From assembly GCA_016212105.1 (NCBI GenBank), contig JACRHJ010000014.1, positions 1-64,000 of the forward strand: a stretch of 64,000 bases of DNA, written 5' to 3'. The DNA comes from Nitrospirota bacterium. GTDB lineage: Bacteria > Nitrospirota > JACRHJ01. The notes under the pieces were generated by a model. That model was not told the DNA's origin. It saw only the letters and a program-made list of their open reading frames with translations, and made no database searches. The translations under genes and the position numbers were made by a program. Below are positions 1 to 7,854 of this stretch, one piece after another (the first letter of the stretch is position 1; each line of letters begins with the position of its first letter).

Positions 1-688
1 CGCGACCGGATATGGTGAACACGTCCTCGACAGGCATCAGGTAAGGCTTGTCTATCGCGCGCTCGGGCGTCGGGATGTAGCTGTCTACCGCATCCATAAG
101 GTCCCAGATGCACTTGTACTCGTCGGCGTTCGCGTCCTTCGAGGCGGACTCAAGCGCCTTCAGGCCGGAACCCTTCACGATTGGGATGTCGTCGCCCGGG
201 AAGTCGTACTTCGAAAGAAGCTCACGAAGCTCAAGCTCGACAAGCTCGAGGAGCTCCGGGTCGTCCACCATGTCAACCTTGTTCATGAACACGACGATGT
301 AAGGCACGCCGACCTGACGCGCGAGAAGGATGTGCTCCCTCGTCTGCGGCATCGGGCCGTCAGCCGCCGAGACGACCAGTATCGCGCCGTCCATCTGTGC
401 CGCGCCCGTGATCATGTTCTTGACGTAGTCCGCGTGGCCCGGGCAGTCGACGTGCGCGTAATGCCTCGCGGTCGTCTGGTACTCCACGTGGGCAGTCGCT
501 ATCGTGATGCCCCGCTCGCGCTCCTCAGGGGCCTTGTCTATCATGTCGAACGCAGTGAACGTGGCCTGACCCTTCAGGGACAAAACCTTCGTTATTGCCG
601 CGGTCAAGGTCGTCTTGCCGTGGTCGACGTGGCCTATCGTGCCGACGTTGACGTGGGGTTTCGTACGCTCAAACTTTGCCTTTGCCAT
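1..688 (-). CDS. tuf: Elongation factor Tu (3' end outside window)
   Basis: EF-Tu is the GTPase that carries aminoacyl-tRNA to the ribosomal A site. The first 229 residues are visible, starting [19 protein letters not shown], followed by the P-loop GHVDHGKT, the G3 motif DCPGHAD and the G4 motif NKVD. The C-terminal barrel domains lie beyond the left edge. An AGGAGG sits about 9 nt upstream of the ATG. The gene is last in a tRNA-Thr/Tyr/Gly/Thr-tuf cluster on the same strand, the order known from E. coli tufB, so it is probably co-transcribed with the tRNAs from the promoter near 2800. A hairpin with a T-run lies between it and tRNA-Thr. Confidence 0.98.
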   Translation of the reverse strand, partial: MAKAKFERTKPHVNVGTIGHVDHGKTTLTAAITKVLSLKGQATFTAFDMIDKAPEERERGITIATAHVEYQTTARHYAHVDCPGHADYVKNMITGAAQMDGAILVVSAADGPMPQTREHILLARQVGVPYIVVFMNKVDMVDDPELLELVELELRELLSKYDFPGDDIPIVKGSGLKALESASKDANADEYKCIWDLMDAVDSYIPTPERAIDKPYLMPVEDVFTISGR

Positions 689-711
689 CTTAAAGTGCCT
701 CCTTTTTTATA

Positions 712-743
712 AAAGGAAAAAGGCGGTAAGGGTGCGTACCGCC
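712..743 (-). terminator. Hairpin plus T-run in the tuf leader (attenuator or partial terminator)
   Basis: Reading the minus strand, a 7-bp stem (GGCGGTA/TACCGCC, 8-nt loop) is followed by TTTTTCCTTTT, immediately before the tuf ribosome binding site. A second inverted repeat (CCCCAGCG/CGCTGGGG with an inner GGCC stem) lies just upstream, about 742-778. The pair could process the tRNA precursor or attenuate tuf. This is a sequence-based prediction. Confidence 0.6.
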
Positions 744-801
744 CCAGCGCGCCCGGGCCGTTTTGGCCGGTCGCTGGGGTTGACGTCCCCCGCCATTAAA
801 A

Positions 802-877
802 TGGAGCCCACGACCAGGATCGAACTGGTGACCTCATCCTTACCAAGGATGTGCTCTACCGACTGAGCTACGTGGGC
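802..877 (-). tRNA. tRNA-Thr (anticodon GGT)
   Basis: This is a 76-nt cloverleaf. The acceptor arm starts GCCCACG, the D-arm contains AGCTCAGTCGGTAGAGC, the anticodon stem CATCC/GGATG encloses TTGGTAA (anticodon GGT), the T-arm carries GTTCGATCC, and CCA is encoded in the DNA. It corresponds in position to thrT of the E. coli tufB cluster. Confidence 0.97.
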
Positions 878-901
878 ATATCTGACTTCAACTTCAAAAC
901 C

Positions 902-937
902 CCGCCTTTTTGGAAAAAGGCGGCCCAAAAACTTTTA
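902..937. repeat. Palindromic repeat, GGCGGCCCAAAAACTTTT family
   Basis: A near-perfect palindrome (CCGCCTTTTT/AAAAAGGCGG) is followed by CCCAAAAACTTTT. A second copy with the same flank lies at 31385-31420. It fills the gap between tRNA-Thr and the upstream protease gene and could fold as a terminator. Confidence 0.6.
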
Positions 938-974
938 TACGGGTAGAACCTCGGAGCATCGGACAAGAACCGGA

Positions 975-2225
975 CTACCTGCCCAGGTTCACGCGCCAGG
1001 AATACTCAAAGGAAGCAAGCGAGCTGCCGGTTACATCCTGAAACGCGTCCTCGATGCCTTTACCCTCGCCCAGACCGCCGAGGAGTTCCGACAGGCTGTA
1101 CATCCCATACCTGCTTATGTAGAACTCGACCACGGACAGCGACTGGGCGTATGCCAGGCCGACCTGATCCCCGCCGTCCATCCCGAGGAAGGAGCCGTTC
1201 AGGGACGAAAGCGGGACGGGCTTGTTGTAGCCCAGGTCCGATTCCTGCTCGCGCACCCAGCGCTCTTCGTACTGGGCGATCCCTTCGTTCAGCCAGGTCG
1301 GGACTCCGGAGCCAGCCATCATATGCACAACGGCATGGGTGTATTCATGGTGGAGCACAAGCGCCAGGGCGTCTCTGTTTATATGCGTGCCACCGACCGG
1401 TATGCGGACCGTGCCGTCGTAAATGCCGCCGGACCAGTCGGGCGCCTGCGTAACGTCGTTGAACTGCTGGCGGGTGTAGAGTATCACGGTTACCGACTCC
1501 CTCGGGTAATACCCGAGGTCGCCTCCGACATTGGAGGATGCCTCCTCCAGTATCCGCATGACCTCGTCGCCGAGTTCCCTCTTTTCCTCGCCTTCGTACT
1601 TTATGTTGAAGGAAAAGGACTGGCGGTTCGTGAACCCGCCCTCTACGCCAAGCTCCTTCTTCGCCTTGGCCAGCCGCGCACGAAGCCCTTCGTCGTCCGG
1701 GAGGGCCTTCAGCGCGTCCTCCCACTCGCGGACCGCGTCGTCGAGCCTGCCGCGCTGATAATATATCTCGCCCTTCAGCTGGTGTCCCCTGCCGTCGTCC
1801 GGGTCGAGGTATCCCGCCTCGTCGAGGTAGTAAAGGGCGTCGTCGTATTTCCTGAGCCTGAATGCCGAATAACCGAGCCCGAGGTATGTGTTGGCGTCCT
1901 TCTCGGTCTCGACCAGCTTTGCCATCCTGAAGTCCGAGTAGGCGGCCTCGAAGTCTTCCCTGGAGACGCCCGCCCAGCCCCTGGACCTATACGCGAAGGC
2001 CAGCAGTTCCTTGGCCTCCGTGTCGAACCTGTCGTCGGAAGTCGCCTTCTCGAGGATAGCGACGCCCGCGTCATAGTCCCCGGAGTTCAGCGCCTTGACC
2101 GCACTGGACTTGACGTCGTCCCTGAGTGCGTACAACACGCCGCCACTGCCGTCCCCGGCCCACGCGACGGCTTGCCATAACACGGCCAGGGCAAAGACAA
2201 TCGGGGCCATGAGCAAGTGCTTCAA
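975..2225 (-). CDS. Secreted TPR protein with a zinc metalloprotease (peptidase MA-like) domain
   Basis: The predicted protein has a signal peptide (LLMAPIVFALAVLWQAVAWA), about four TPR repeats in the first half and a C-terminal gluzincin-type domain. That domain carries HHEYTHAV (HExxH, zinc ligands and catalytic Glu) and a downstream NEGIAQYEE that supplies the likely third ligand. The family is known as peptidase MA-like; the substrate is unknown. I chose the TTG at 2225 because GGAGG lies 5 nt upstream and the N-terminus becomes MKHLLMAPIV. Earlier starts would run into the adjacent tRNA-Gly, and the ATG at 2210 is 20 nt from the RBS. The gene sits inside the tRNA-tuf cluster on the same strand. 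Confidence 0.85.
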   Translation of the reverse strand: MKHLLMAPIVFALAVLWQAVAWAGDGSGGVLYALRDDVKSSAVKALNSGDYDAGVAILEKATSDDRFDTEAKELLAFAYRSRGWAGVSREDFEAAYSDFRMAKLVETEKDANTYLGLGYSAFRLRKYDDALYYLDEAGYLDPDDGRGHQLKGEIYYQRGRLDDAVREWEDALKALPDDEGLRARLAKAKKELGVEGGFTNRQSFSFNIKYEGEEKRELGDEVMRILEEASSNVGGDLGYYPRESVTVILYTRQQFNDVTQAPDWSGGIYDGTVRIPVGGTHINRDALALVLHHEYTHAVVHMMAGSGVPTWLNEGIAQYEERWVREQESDLGYNKPVPLSSLNGSFLGMDGGDQVGLAYAQSLSVVEFYISRYGMYSLSELLGGLGEGKGIEDAFQDVTGSSLASFEYSWRVNLGR

Positions 2226-2303
2226 CTCAACCTCCGGGCGGCCGTCAGCCCCGCACATGCCCCCCTTACACAAGGCAGCCCCAAAAGGCTGCCCCCACAG
2301 GGA

Positions 2304-2379
2304 TGGAGCGGGCAACGGGGCTCGAACCCGCGACCCCCAGCTTGGAAGGCTGGCGCTCTACCAACTGAGCTATACCCGC
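2304..2379 (-). tRNA. tRNA-Gly (anticodon TCC)
   Basis: This is a 76-nt cloverleaf with acceptor GCGGGTA, D-arm AGCTCAGTTGGTAGAGC, anticodon stem CCAGC/GCTGG enclosing CTTCCAA (anticodon TCC), GGTTCGAGCC T-arm and encoded CCA. It matches glyT in the E. coli tufB cluster. Confidence 0.97.
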
Positions 2380-2389
2380 ATATCATAAA

Positions 2390-2476
2390 TGGTGGGGAGG
2401 GGAGGGTTCGAACCTCCGTAGGTGCAAGACCGGCAGATTTACAGTCTGCTGCCATTAACCACTCGGCCACCTCCCC
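2390..2476 (-). tRNA. tRNA-Tyr (anticodon GTA)
   Basis: This is an 87-nt class II tRNA with a long variable arm. The acceptor GGGGAGG pairs with CCTCCCC, the anticodon loop is CTGTAAA (anticodon GTA), the T-arm is GGAGGTTCGAACCCTCC and CCA is encoded. It lies 10 nt upstream of tRNA-Gly. Confidence 0.97.
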
Positions 2477-2682
2477 CGGCTACAACTGCGGGAGCCTTCA
2501 GAGCGGACATTTTATACATTAATAGCCGTCCGTTGTCAACATCAAAATGCAAAAACGCCTATTTTGATGCACAATAACGCGGCACCCGGACTACCGTCCG
2601 CATAAACCGCCAAGACAGGCCCATTAATGTCACATCCACGCGGCTTTCGCCGATTATGCCCGGACTGACAGGCCGCCTGAAC

Positions 2683-2758
2683 TGGAGCTGGCGATGGGAT
2701 TCGAACCCGCGGCCTGCTGATTACAAGTCAGCTGCTCTACCAACTGAGCTACGCCAGC
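2683..2758 (-). tRNA. tRNA-Thr (anticodon TGT)
   Basis: This is a 76-nt cloverleaf with acceptor GCTGGCG, anticodon stem CTGA/TCAG enclosing CTTGTAA (anticodon TGT), GGTTCGAATCC T-arm and encoded CCA. It is the first gene of the tRNA-tuf operon, 20 nt downstream of the predicted transcription start. The 206 nt between it and tRNA-Tyr contain nothing I recognise. Confidence 0.97.
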
Positions 2759-2784
2759 CGATTGTTTATTCAAGCGAATTTTCT

Positions 2785-2813
2785 ATTTTATTCAAATTAG
2801 TCCGAATAGTCAA
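2785..2813 (-). promoter_or_regulatory. Sigma-70-type promoter of the tRNA-tuf operon
   Basis: On the minus strand a -35 box TTGACT (2808-2813), a 17-nt spacer and a -10 box TAAAAT (2785-2790) place the transcription start near 2778, about 20 nt before tRNA-Thr(TGT). Confidence 0.75.
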
Positions 2814-2847
2814 CGAATTTCTGCAAAATTCGGAAATATTGTATAAT

Positions 2848-2887
2848 CCCCCTCTCCTCGCGGGAGAGGGGGTTGGGGGTGAGGGGT
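2848..2887. repeat. Interspersed palindromic repeat, CCCCTCTCC..GGAGAGGGG family
   Basis: A hairpin (CCCCTCTCC/GGGAGAGGGG) is followed by a G-rich GGTTGGGGGTGAGGGG tail. Related copies lie at 14893, 27905 (inside cca), 34035, 49704 and 54770-54942. This copy fills the gap between rlmB and the tRNA operon promoter. Confidence 0.8.
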
Positions 2888-2912
2888 TTCCACCGGGCTT
2901 GGGCATGGCCCC

Positions 2913-4517
2913 TTATTTTTTCGCGGCACGCTGCCGTAGCGCCTCGAAAAGCACGATTCCCGCCGTTACCGAGACGTTGAGAGACGATATCTTGCCCAGC
3001 ACCGGGAGCGATACGAGCGCGTCGCAGACCTTCTTTACGCCCGGCCTTACGCCGCCTCCCTCGCTGCCGAGGACGACCGCGAGCGGGACGTCCATGCCGA
3101 AGCTGGTGTAGTCCGTGCCGGTCCCGGCCTCGAAACCGACGACCCAGAACCCCTTTTCCTTGAGCGCGCCGAGGAAGCCGGTCAGGCTCGTCACCTTGGC
3201 CACCGGCATGTGCTCCAGCGCCCCGGCCGAGGCCCTGGCGACAGAAGCGGTCAGGTGCGCCGCCCTGTGTTCGGGTATTATCACGCCGTCCGCGCCCGCC
3301 GTCTCCGCCGTGCGGATGATCGAGCCCAGGTTCTGCGGGTCCTCGACGCCGTCCAGCACCACGATGAGCGCCGGGCGGTCCTTTTTGAGCGACGACGCGA
3401 CTATGTCGTCCGCGTCGGCATACGCCTTGGGCGCAACCGAAGCTATCGCGCCCTGGTGCCTGAAACCGAGCGACAGCTTGTCGAGCGCCTCGCGGGGGAC
3501 AACCTTTACCGTGATGCCCGCCTGCCGGGCGAGCGTTATCATCTGGGCGAACTGCGGCCCGCCCTTGTCCTTGTCTATGTATACCGTATCGACGGCACGG
3601 GCCCCGGAGCGGAGCATCTCCAGTACCGGATTCACACCCATGACCTTGTCGTCAGGGCCTTCCGGCATCGCATAGGCATCGCGTTCGGGTTCAGTTGGCC
3701 TTGCGGGCCTTGCCGGTGCCGAGGGACGCCTGTAAGGCTCCTTGCCGCGCTCGAAGCCCTCGTTGGGACGTCTGGCGTAGCTTTTGCCACCGCCCGCACC
3801 CGGCCCCTTGTCATAACCGCCCCTCGTGTCACCGCCAGCGGTACGCCCCTTGGGGGCATCGCGCCTGTCGTCGCGGCTGTCGCGGGAGAAACCCTGGCCC
3901 GCAGGTTTTCCATAAGCACGCCCGGACTCGGCTCTGCCGGGACCTGCCGGCCCCCTGTCGGAGTAGCCCCTGCCGGGGCCCGACGGCCCTCTGTCCGGCC
4001 CCTTGCCGAAACCGCGACCGGCGCCGCCGGTATCGTCGTCCCGGCCCGCACTCCGGCCCTTAGGGGCCTCGCGCAGGTCGGCGTACTCGCTGGAGTAGCC
4101 CTTGCCGGGCGCCTTATTAAAGCCGCCGGTATCACGGCCGGGGCCCTTGGCCGGGCTTTTGTCTACAAATCCACCCCTGGTGCCTTTGAACTCGGGGATG
4201 TCGCGCCACTGCGGCCGTGCCGCATCGCGCCCGCCTGGTGCCTCGCGCCTGTCGCCGGTACCCTGCCCGGGTTTCCTGTCGTAGCCTCCACCCGCACTCT
4301 GTCCAGACTTGGGCGGGCCATATGATTTACCGCCGGTCTTGGGGCCGGACGGCTTCCTCGGGCCGGACGTCTTGAAACCGGGCCCGGACGAAGGACGCGA
4401 CGCGCCCGCGCCGCCCTCGCGTCTCGATGCCGGCTGCCTCGGGCCTTGTGACTGCCCGCCGCTCCTGCCGCCGCCCTTGCCCGCCGAACCCCTGCCCCCG
4501 CCTACTTTAAACGCCAT
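2913..4517 (-). CDS. rlmB: SpoU/TrmH-family RNA 2'-O-ribose methyltransferase with a long disordered N-terminus
   Basis: The C-terminal 240 or so residues form a SpoU (SPOUT) methyltransferase. Visible are an N-terminal substrate-binding part (VMGVNPVLEMLRSG), motif 1 NLGSIIRTAETAGA, motif 2 LGSEGGGVRP and motif 3 ISSLNVSVTAGIVLFEA. By family and position it is most likely RlmB, which methylates a 23S rRNA guanosine. The first 290 or so residues are unusual: a basic Gly/Arg/Pro/Lys-rich low-complexity region with RGG-like segments, more than doubling the usual length of about 250. The start codon overlaps the cysS stop by 16 nt, so the two are translationally coupled. The exact methylation site cannot be read from the sequence. 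Confidence 0.9.
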   Translation of the reverse strand: MAFKVGGGRGSAGKGGGRSGGQSQGPRQPASRREGGAGASRPSSGPGFKTSGPRKPSGPKTGGKSYGPPKSGQSAGGGYDRKPGQGTGDRREAPGGRDAARPQWRDIPEFKGTRGGFVDKSPAKGPGRDTGGFNKAPGKGYSSEYADLREAPKGRSAGRDDDTGGAGRGFGKGPDRGPSGPGRGYSDRGPAGPGRAESGRAYGKPAGQGFSRDSRDDRRDAPKGRTAGGDTRGGYDKGPGAGGGKSYARRPNEGFERGKEPYRRPSAPARPARPTEPERDAYAMPEGPDDKVMGVNPVLEMLRSGARAVDTVYIDKDKGGPQFAQMITLARQAGITVKVVPREALDKLSLGFRHQGAIASVAPKAYADADDIVASSLKKDRPALIVVLDGVEDPQNLGSIIRTAETAGADGVIIPEHRAAHLTASVARASAGALEHMPVAKVTSLTGFLGALKEKGFWVVGFEAGTGTDYTSFGMDVPLAVVLGSEGGGVRPGVKKVCDALVSLPVLGKISSLNVSVTAGIVLFEALRQRAAKK

Positions 4518-5980
4518 TTTGTACCTTCCGCCCCGTCAAGGAGTTCTATGCCTTTAGCATCGAGAATATCTCTTATTTCATCTGCCCGCTTCCAGTTCTT
4601 CCCGGCGCGGGCCTGTTTCCGCTCTTCTATGAGCGCCTTTATCTCGTCGTCGGACGGCATGCCGGATGCGTCCGCCCCGGCCGCCTGCCTGTTGAACCAG
4701 TCCGCCGGCGTCTTCTGGAACAGGTTCAGTATGCCGGACGCCTCTGACAGCGCGTCACGCGAAGCAGACAAGACATCCTTAAGGACCTGGTCGCCGTCAG
4801 AAAGTACCTTGTCCACCGTCACGCGGTTGACCTCCCTGACCAGCTCGTATACCGCGCCGAGCGCGCCCGCCGTGTTGAAGTCGTCGTCCATCGCCTCGTA
4901 GAACTTCGACCTGAACGCGGCGGTTGCCTTATGCAGCTTGCGCGCGACGCCCGTAAGCTTGTCGGCATCGTACGCGCCGCCCTTGTAATCGCCCAGCGCC
5001 TCCGTCAACGCCTCGACCATGGAATAATACCTGCCGAGCGCGGCGCGCGCGTCTTTCAGCGACTGGTCGGAGAAGTCTATCGGGTTCCTGTAATGCGTGG
5101 ACAGCAGGAACAGGCGTATCGCCTCCGGCTCGTACTTCGCGAGTATTTCCTTAATCGTAAAGAAGTTGCCGAGCGACTTGGACATCTTCTCGCGGTTGAC
5201 GTTGACGAAGCCGTTGTGCATCCAGTACTTCACGAACGGCTTGCCTGTCGCGGCCTCGGCCTGGGCAATCTCGTTTTCGTGGTGAGGGAACTGGAGGTCC
5301 ATCCCGCCGCCGTGTATGTCGAAGGTCTCACCCAGGTGCTTGAACGACATCGCGGAGCACTCGATGTGCCAGCCAGGCCTGCCCGGCCCCCACGGGGAAT
5401 CCCACGCGGGCTCGCCGGGTTTTGAAGACTTCCAAAGGACAAAATCCATCGGGTCTTCCTTGCGCCCGTCCACGTCCACGCGGCTGCCCGCGACCATGTC
5501 GTCGAGCGACTTGCCGGAGAGTTTTCCGTAGCCTTTGAACTTCCGGACGGAGAAGAAGACGTCGCCTCCGGACTCGTAGCCGTAGCCGTTCCCGACGATC
5601 CGCTTTACCAGGTCTATTATCTCGGGTATGTGCTCGGTCGCCTTGGGCTCCACGTCCGGACGGCCGACGCCGAGCGCGTCCATGTCTTTTATGTATTCCT
5701 GCGTATATTTCTCCGCGACCGCCTGCCAGGTCATATCCGTCTCGGCCGCGCGCTTTATTATCTTGTCGTCCACGTCCGTGAAGTTCCTGGCGTACTTGAC
5801 CTTGTAGCCCCTGTGGCGGAGGTAGCTGACGACGACGTCGAACACGACCGCGCCGCGTGCGTGTCCGATGTGGCTGTGGTCGTATACCGTGACGCCGCAG
5901 GCGTACATGCGGACCGCGTCGTCGCTTATCGGGCGGAACTCCTCTTTCTGGCCGGAGAGGGTGTTGTATATGCGTATCAT
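4502..5980 (-). CDS. cysS: Cysteinyl-tRNA synthetase
   Basis: This class I aminoacyl-tRNA synthetase charges tRNA-Cys. The 492-residue length is typical. It starts MIRIYNTLSGQKEEF and has the HIGH signature in YDHSHIGHARG, the zinc-site region WHIECSAMS with HGGGMDLQFPHHENE, and KMSKS in EKMSKSLGNFF. It overlaps rlmB at its 3' end. cysE lies upstream across a 196-nt gap filled with repeats, so cysteine synthesis and cysteine charging genes are adjacent. Confidence 0.98.
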   Translation of the reverse strand: MIRIYNTLSGQKEEFRPISDDAVRMYACGVTVYDHSHIGHARGAVVFDVVVSYLRHRGYKVKYARNFTDVDDKIIKRAAETDMTWQAVAEKYTQEYIKDMDALGVGRPDVEPKATEHIPEIIDLVKRIVGNGYGYESGGDVFFSVRKFKGYGKLSGKSLDDMVAGSRVDVDGRKEDPMDFVLWKSSKPGEPAWDSPWGPGRPGWHIECSAMSFKHLGETFDIHGGGMDLQFPHHENEIAQAEAATGKPFVKYWMHNGFVNVNREKMSKSLGNFFTIKEILAKYEPEAIRLFLLSTHYRNPIDFSDQSLKDARAALGRYYSMVEALTEALGDYKGGAYDADKLTGVARKLHKATAAFRSKFYEAMDDDFNTAGALGAVYELVREVNRVTVDKVLSDGDQVLKDVLSASRDALSEASGILNLFQKTPADWFNRQAAGADASGMPSDDEIKALIEERKQARAGKNWKRADEIRDILDAKGIELLDGAEGTKWRLK

Positions 5981-6013
5981 CTGGTTGCCGGAATGCCTTT
6001 CGTGGTTATAAAT

Positions 6014-6162
6014 GCAGGGGCGGCCCCCTGTGGCCGCCCTTTAAATGCATGTCATTGCGAGGAGCGAAGCGACGCGGCAATCTCAACATTGCCCGTCATT
6101 CCCGCGAAGGCGGGAATCCAGGAAGTGAAAATTCCTGGACCCCGTGTCAAGCACGGGGCGAC
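6014..6162. repeat. Cluster of four interspersed palindromic repeats
   Basis: Between cysS and cysE lie, in order, a GGGGC-GGCC hairpin (6014-6039), a TCATTGCGAGGAGCGAAGCG element (6050-6085), a GTCATTCCCGCGAAGGCGGG element (6094-6123) and a CCCCGTGTCAAGCACGGGG element (6134-6162). All four families recur many times in this window. Confidence 0.85.
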
Positions 6163-6176
6163 AAGAAAAAACAGTA

Positions 6177-7328
6177 CTATTCTTCCCCGCCCGAAGGCGC
6201 GGCCTGCGCGCTCATCTGCTCGCGCGGCTCGGCCTCACGCTCATGATGCTCCTCATGATGGCCCTCGTGACGGCCTTCGCCGCCGGACGTTTCGCCGCCG
6301 CCGAACTCGCCGGAGCCGCCGCCTTCATTCTGGCCGCCTTCAGACTGCCCGCCGCCAGCCTGGCCGCCCTCGCCGCCCTGCCCGCCGGACTTCTTGCGCC
6401 TCCTGCGCGGCCGCTTCTTGGGCGGTGCGTCGGACGGGGCCTGCTCGCCTTCCGGGCCGGGCTGCGCCTGCGGCTCGCGGAGCTTCCTGGCTATGGCGAT
6501 AGCCTTCATGCGCTCTTCCTTCTCCATCCGTGCCATGCGGGCCTGACGCTCCTGGACGGTCTCGACGGGGAGCTGCTCGACGACCACGGCAGGGCCGCCG
6601 CCGTCGTGTCCGCCGCGCGGAGACCGCTGGCGCTTGGCCTTCCTGGACGGCTGTCCCGTACCCTGGGCCTGCTGCGCGGGTTCGCCGGGCACCGGCTTGA
6701 CGCCGAGCTGCTGCTCCAGCCGGGTTATCTGCTTCTGCATCTTGGTCAGCGTCTCGTTCAGCGGGTCGGGCATGTGGACGTGGTCGAGCATCGCTGAGTC
6801 GGCGGTCTTCTCGCCGTGCACGCGGACTATCCTGCCCGGCACTCCGACCACGGTCGAGTGGGGAGGGACGGACCTGAGCACGACCGCGTTCGCGCCGACC
6901 TTTACGTGGTCGCCGATGGTTATCCCGCCCAGCACCTTCGAGCCCGCGCCGATGACGACATGGCTGCCGATGGTCGGGTGGCGCTTGCCGCGCTCCTTGC
7001 CGGTGCCGCCGAGGGTCGCGCCCTGAAATATCAGGACATGCTCGCCTATCTCCGTCGTCTCGCCTATGACTACGCCCATGCCGTGGTCTATGACGAAGCT
7101 GCCGCCGATGCGCGCGGCAGGGTGTATCTCTATGCCCGTGAGGAACCTGGCAACCTGTGAGATAAGCCTTGCGAAGAACGGCATGCCCATCCTGTAAATC
7201 CAGTGGGCAAGTCGGTGCATCACCACCGCGTGGAAGGAGGAATACGTGAATATGACCGCCAGCGCGCTGTTTGCGGCCGGGTCCATCTCGAACACGGCCC
7301 TGTAGTCTGTCTTGAGTTTATCGAACAT
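6177..7328 (-). CDS. cysE: Serine O-acetyltransferase with a long low-complexity C-terminal tail
   Basis: CysE makes O-acetylserine from serine and acetyl-CoA, the first step of cysteine synthesis. The first 210 or so residues are the usual short (SrpH-like) form: a helical N-terminus, then a left-handed beta-helix of hexapeptide repeats with the active-site region VIDHGMGVVIGE and the loop GGTGKERGKRHP. From about residue 215 the protein continues with a coiled-coil-like stretch (KMQKQITRLEQQLG), an Arg/Lys-rich block (PKKRPRRRRKKSGG) and Gly/Glu/His-rich repeats ending EGRHEGHHEEHHERE. That tail of about 170 residues is not part of the family and resembles the disordered region of rlmB in the same operon. 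Confidence 0.92.
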   Translation of the reverse strand: MFDKLKTDYRAVFEMDPAANSALAVIFTYSSFHAVVMHRLAHWIYRMGMPFFARLISQVARFLTGIEIHPAARIGGSFVIDHGMGVVIGETTEIGEHVLIFQGATLGGTGKERGKRHPTIGSHVVIGAGSKVLGGITIGDHVKVGANAVVLRSVPPHSTVVGVPGRIVRVHGEKTADSAMLDHVHMPDPLNETLTKMQKQITRLEQQLGVKPVPGEPAQQAQGTGQPSRKAKRQRSPRGGHDGGGPAVVVEQLPVETVQERQARMARMEKEERMKAIAIARKLREPQAQPGPEGEQAPSDAPPKKRPRRRRKKSGGQGGEGGQAGGGQSEGGQNEGGGSGEFGGGETSGGEGRHEGHHEEHHEREAEPREQMSAQAAPSGGEE

Positions 7329-7346
7329 CTGGTTTGTCTTTTTCCT

Positions 7347-7829
7347 TTACACTGGTTGTTCTTCGGACAGCGTGCACGTGGCGAACGAGGCGATGCCCTC
7401 GCCCCTGCCCTCGGGGCCGAGCCCCTCGGTGGTGGTCGCCTTCACGTTCACCCTGTCTTCGGGTATGTTCAAGTCTTCGGCGATGTTTAACCTCATCGCG
7501 GGTATGAAACTTGCGAGCTTTGGCCTCTGGGCGACTATGACACAGTCGCAGTTGTTGACCCGGAACCCGGCCTGGCCCGCCCTGACCGCGACCTCGACGA
7601 GGAGCTTCCGGCTGGACGCCCCCTTGTACGCCGGGTCCGTGTCCGGGAAGTGCCGGCCTATGTCGCCAAGCCCCGCGGCCCCGAGTATGGCGTCCATGAG
7701 CGCGTGGAGCAGCACGTCCGCGTCGGAGTGGCCGAGGAGCCCCAGCTCGTACGGGACGTCCACCCCGCCGAGGACGAGCTTCCTGCCCTCCACCAGACGG
7801 TGGACGTCATAGCCTATCCCTGCCCTCAT
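7347..7829 (-). CDS. ispF: 2-C-methyl-D-erythritol 2,4-cyclodiphosphate synthase
   Basis: IspF catalyses cyclisation in the MEP isoprenoid pathway. The 160-residue product has the N-terminal metal-site motif [26 protein letters not shown], the [11 protein letters not shown] segment and the C-terminal [19 protein letters not shown] prefer the ATG at 7829 because GAGG lies 8 nt upstream; a GTG two codons earlier is only 2 nt from the same site. It lies 25 nt downstream of ispD, which acts two steps earlier in the pathway (ispE is not here). Confidence 0.97.
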   Translation of the reverse strand: MRAGIGYDVHRLVEGRKLVLGGVDVPYELGLLGHSDADVLLHALMDAILGAAGLGDIGRHFPDTDPAYKGASSRKLLVEVAVRAGQAGFRVNNCDCVIVAQRPKLASFIPAMRLNIAEDLNIPEDRVNVKATTTEGLGPEGRGEGIASFATCTLSEEQPV

Positions 7830-7854
7830 CCGCACGTCCTCATGGCAGTCCTCA

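Noticed and set aside
3210-4325. Long plus-strand ORF (371 codons) opposite rlmB
   Set aside because: It is a shadow of the GC-rich, low-complexity rlmB N-terminus; its composition is Arg/Ala-biased and it lacks an RBS.
5825-6670. 290-codon plus-strand ORF across cysS, repeats and cysE
   Set aside because: Its reading frame crosses three unrelated regions and has Arg-rich shadow composition.
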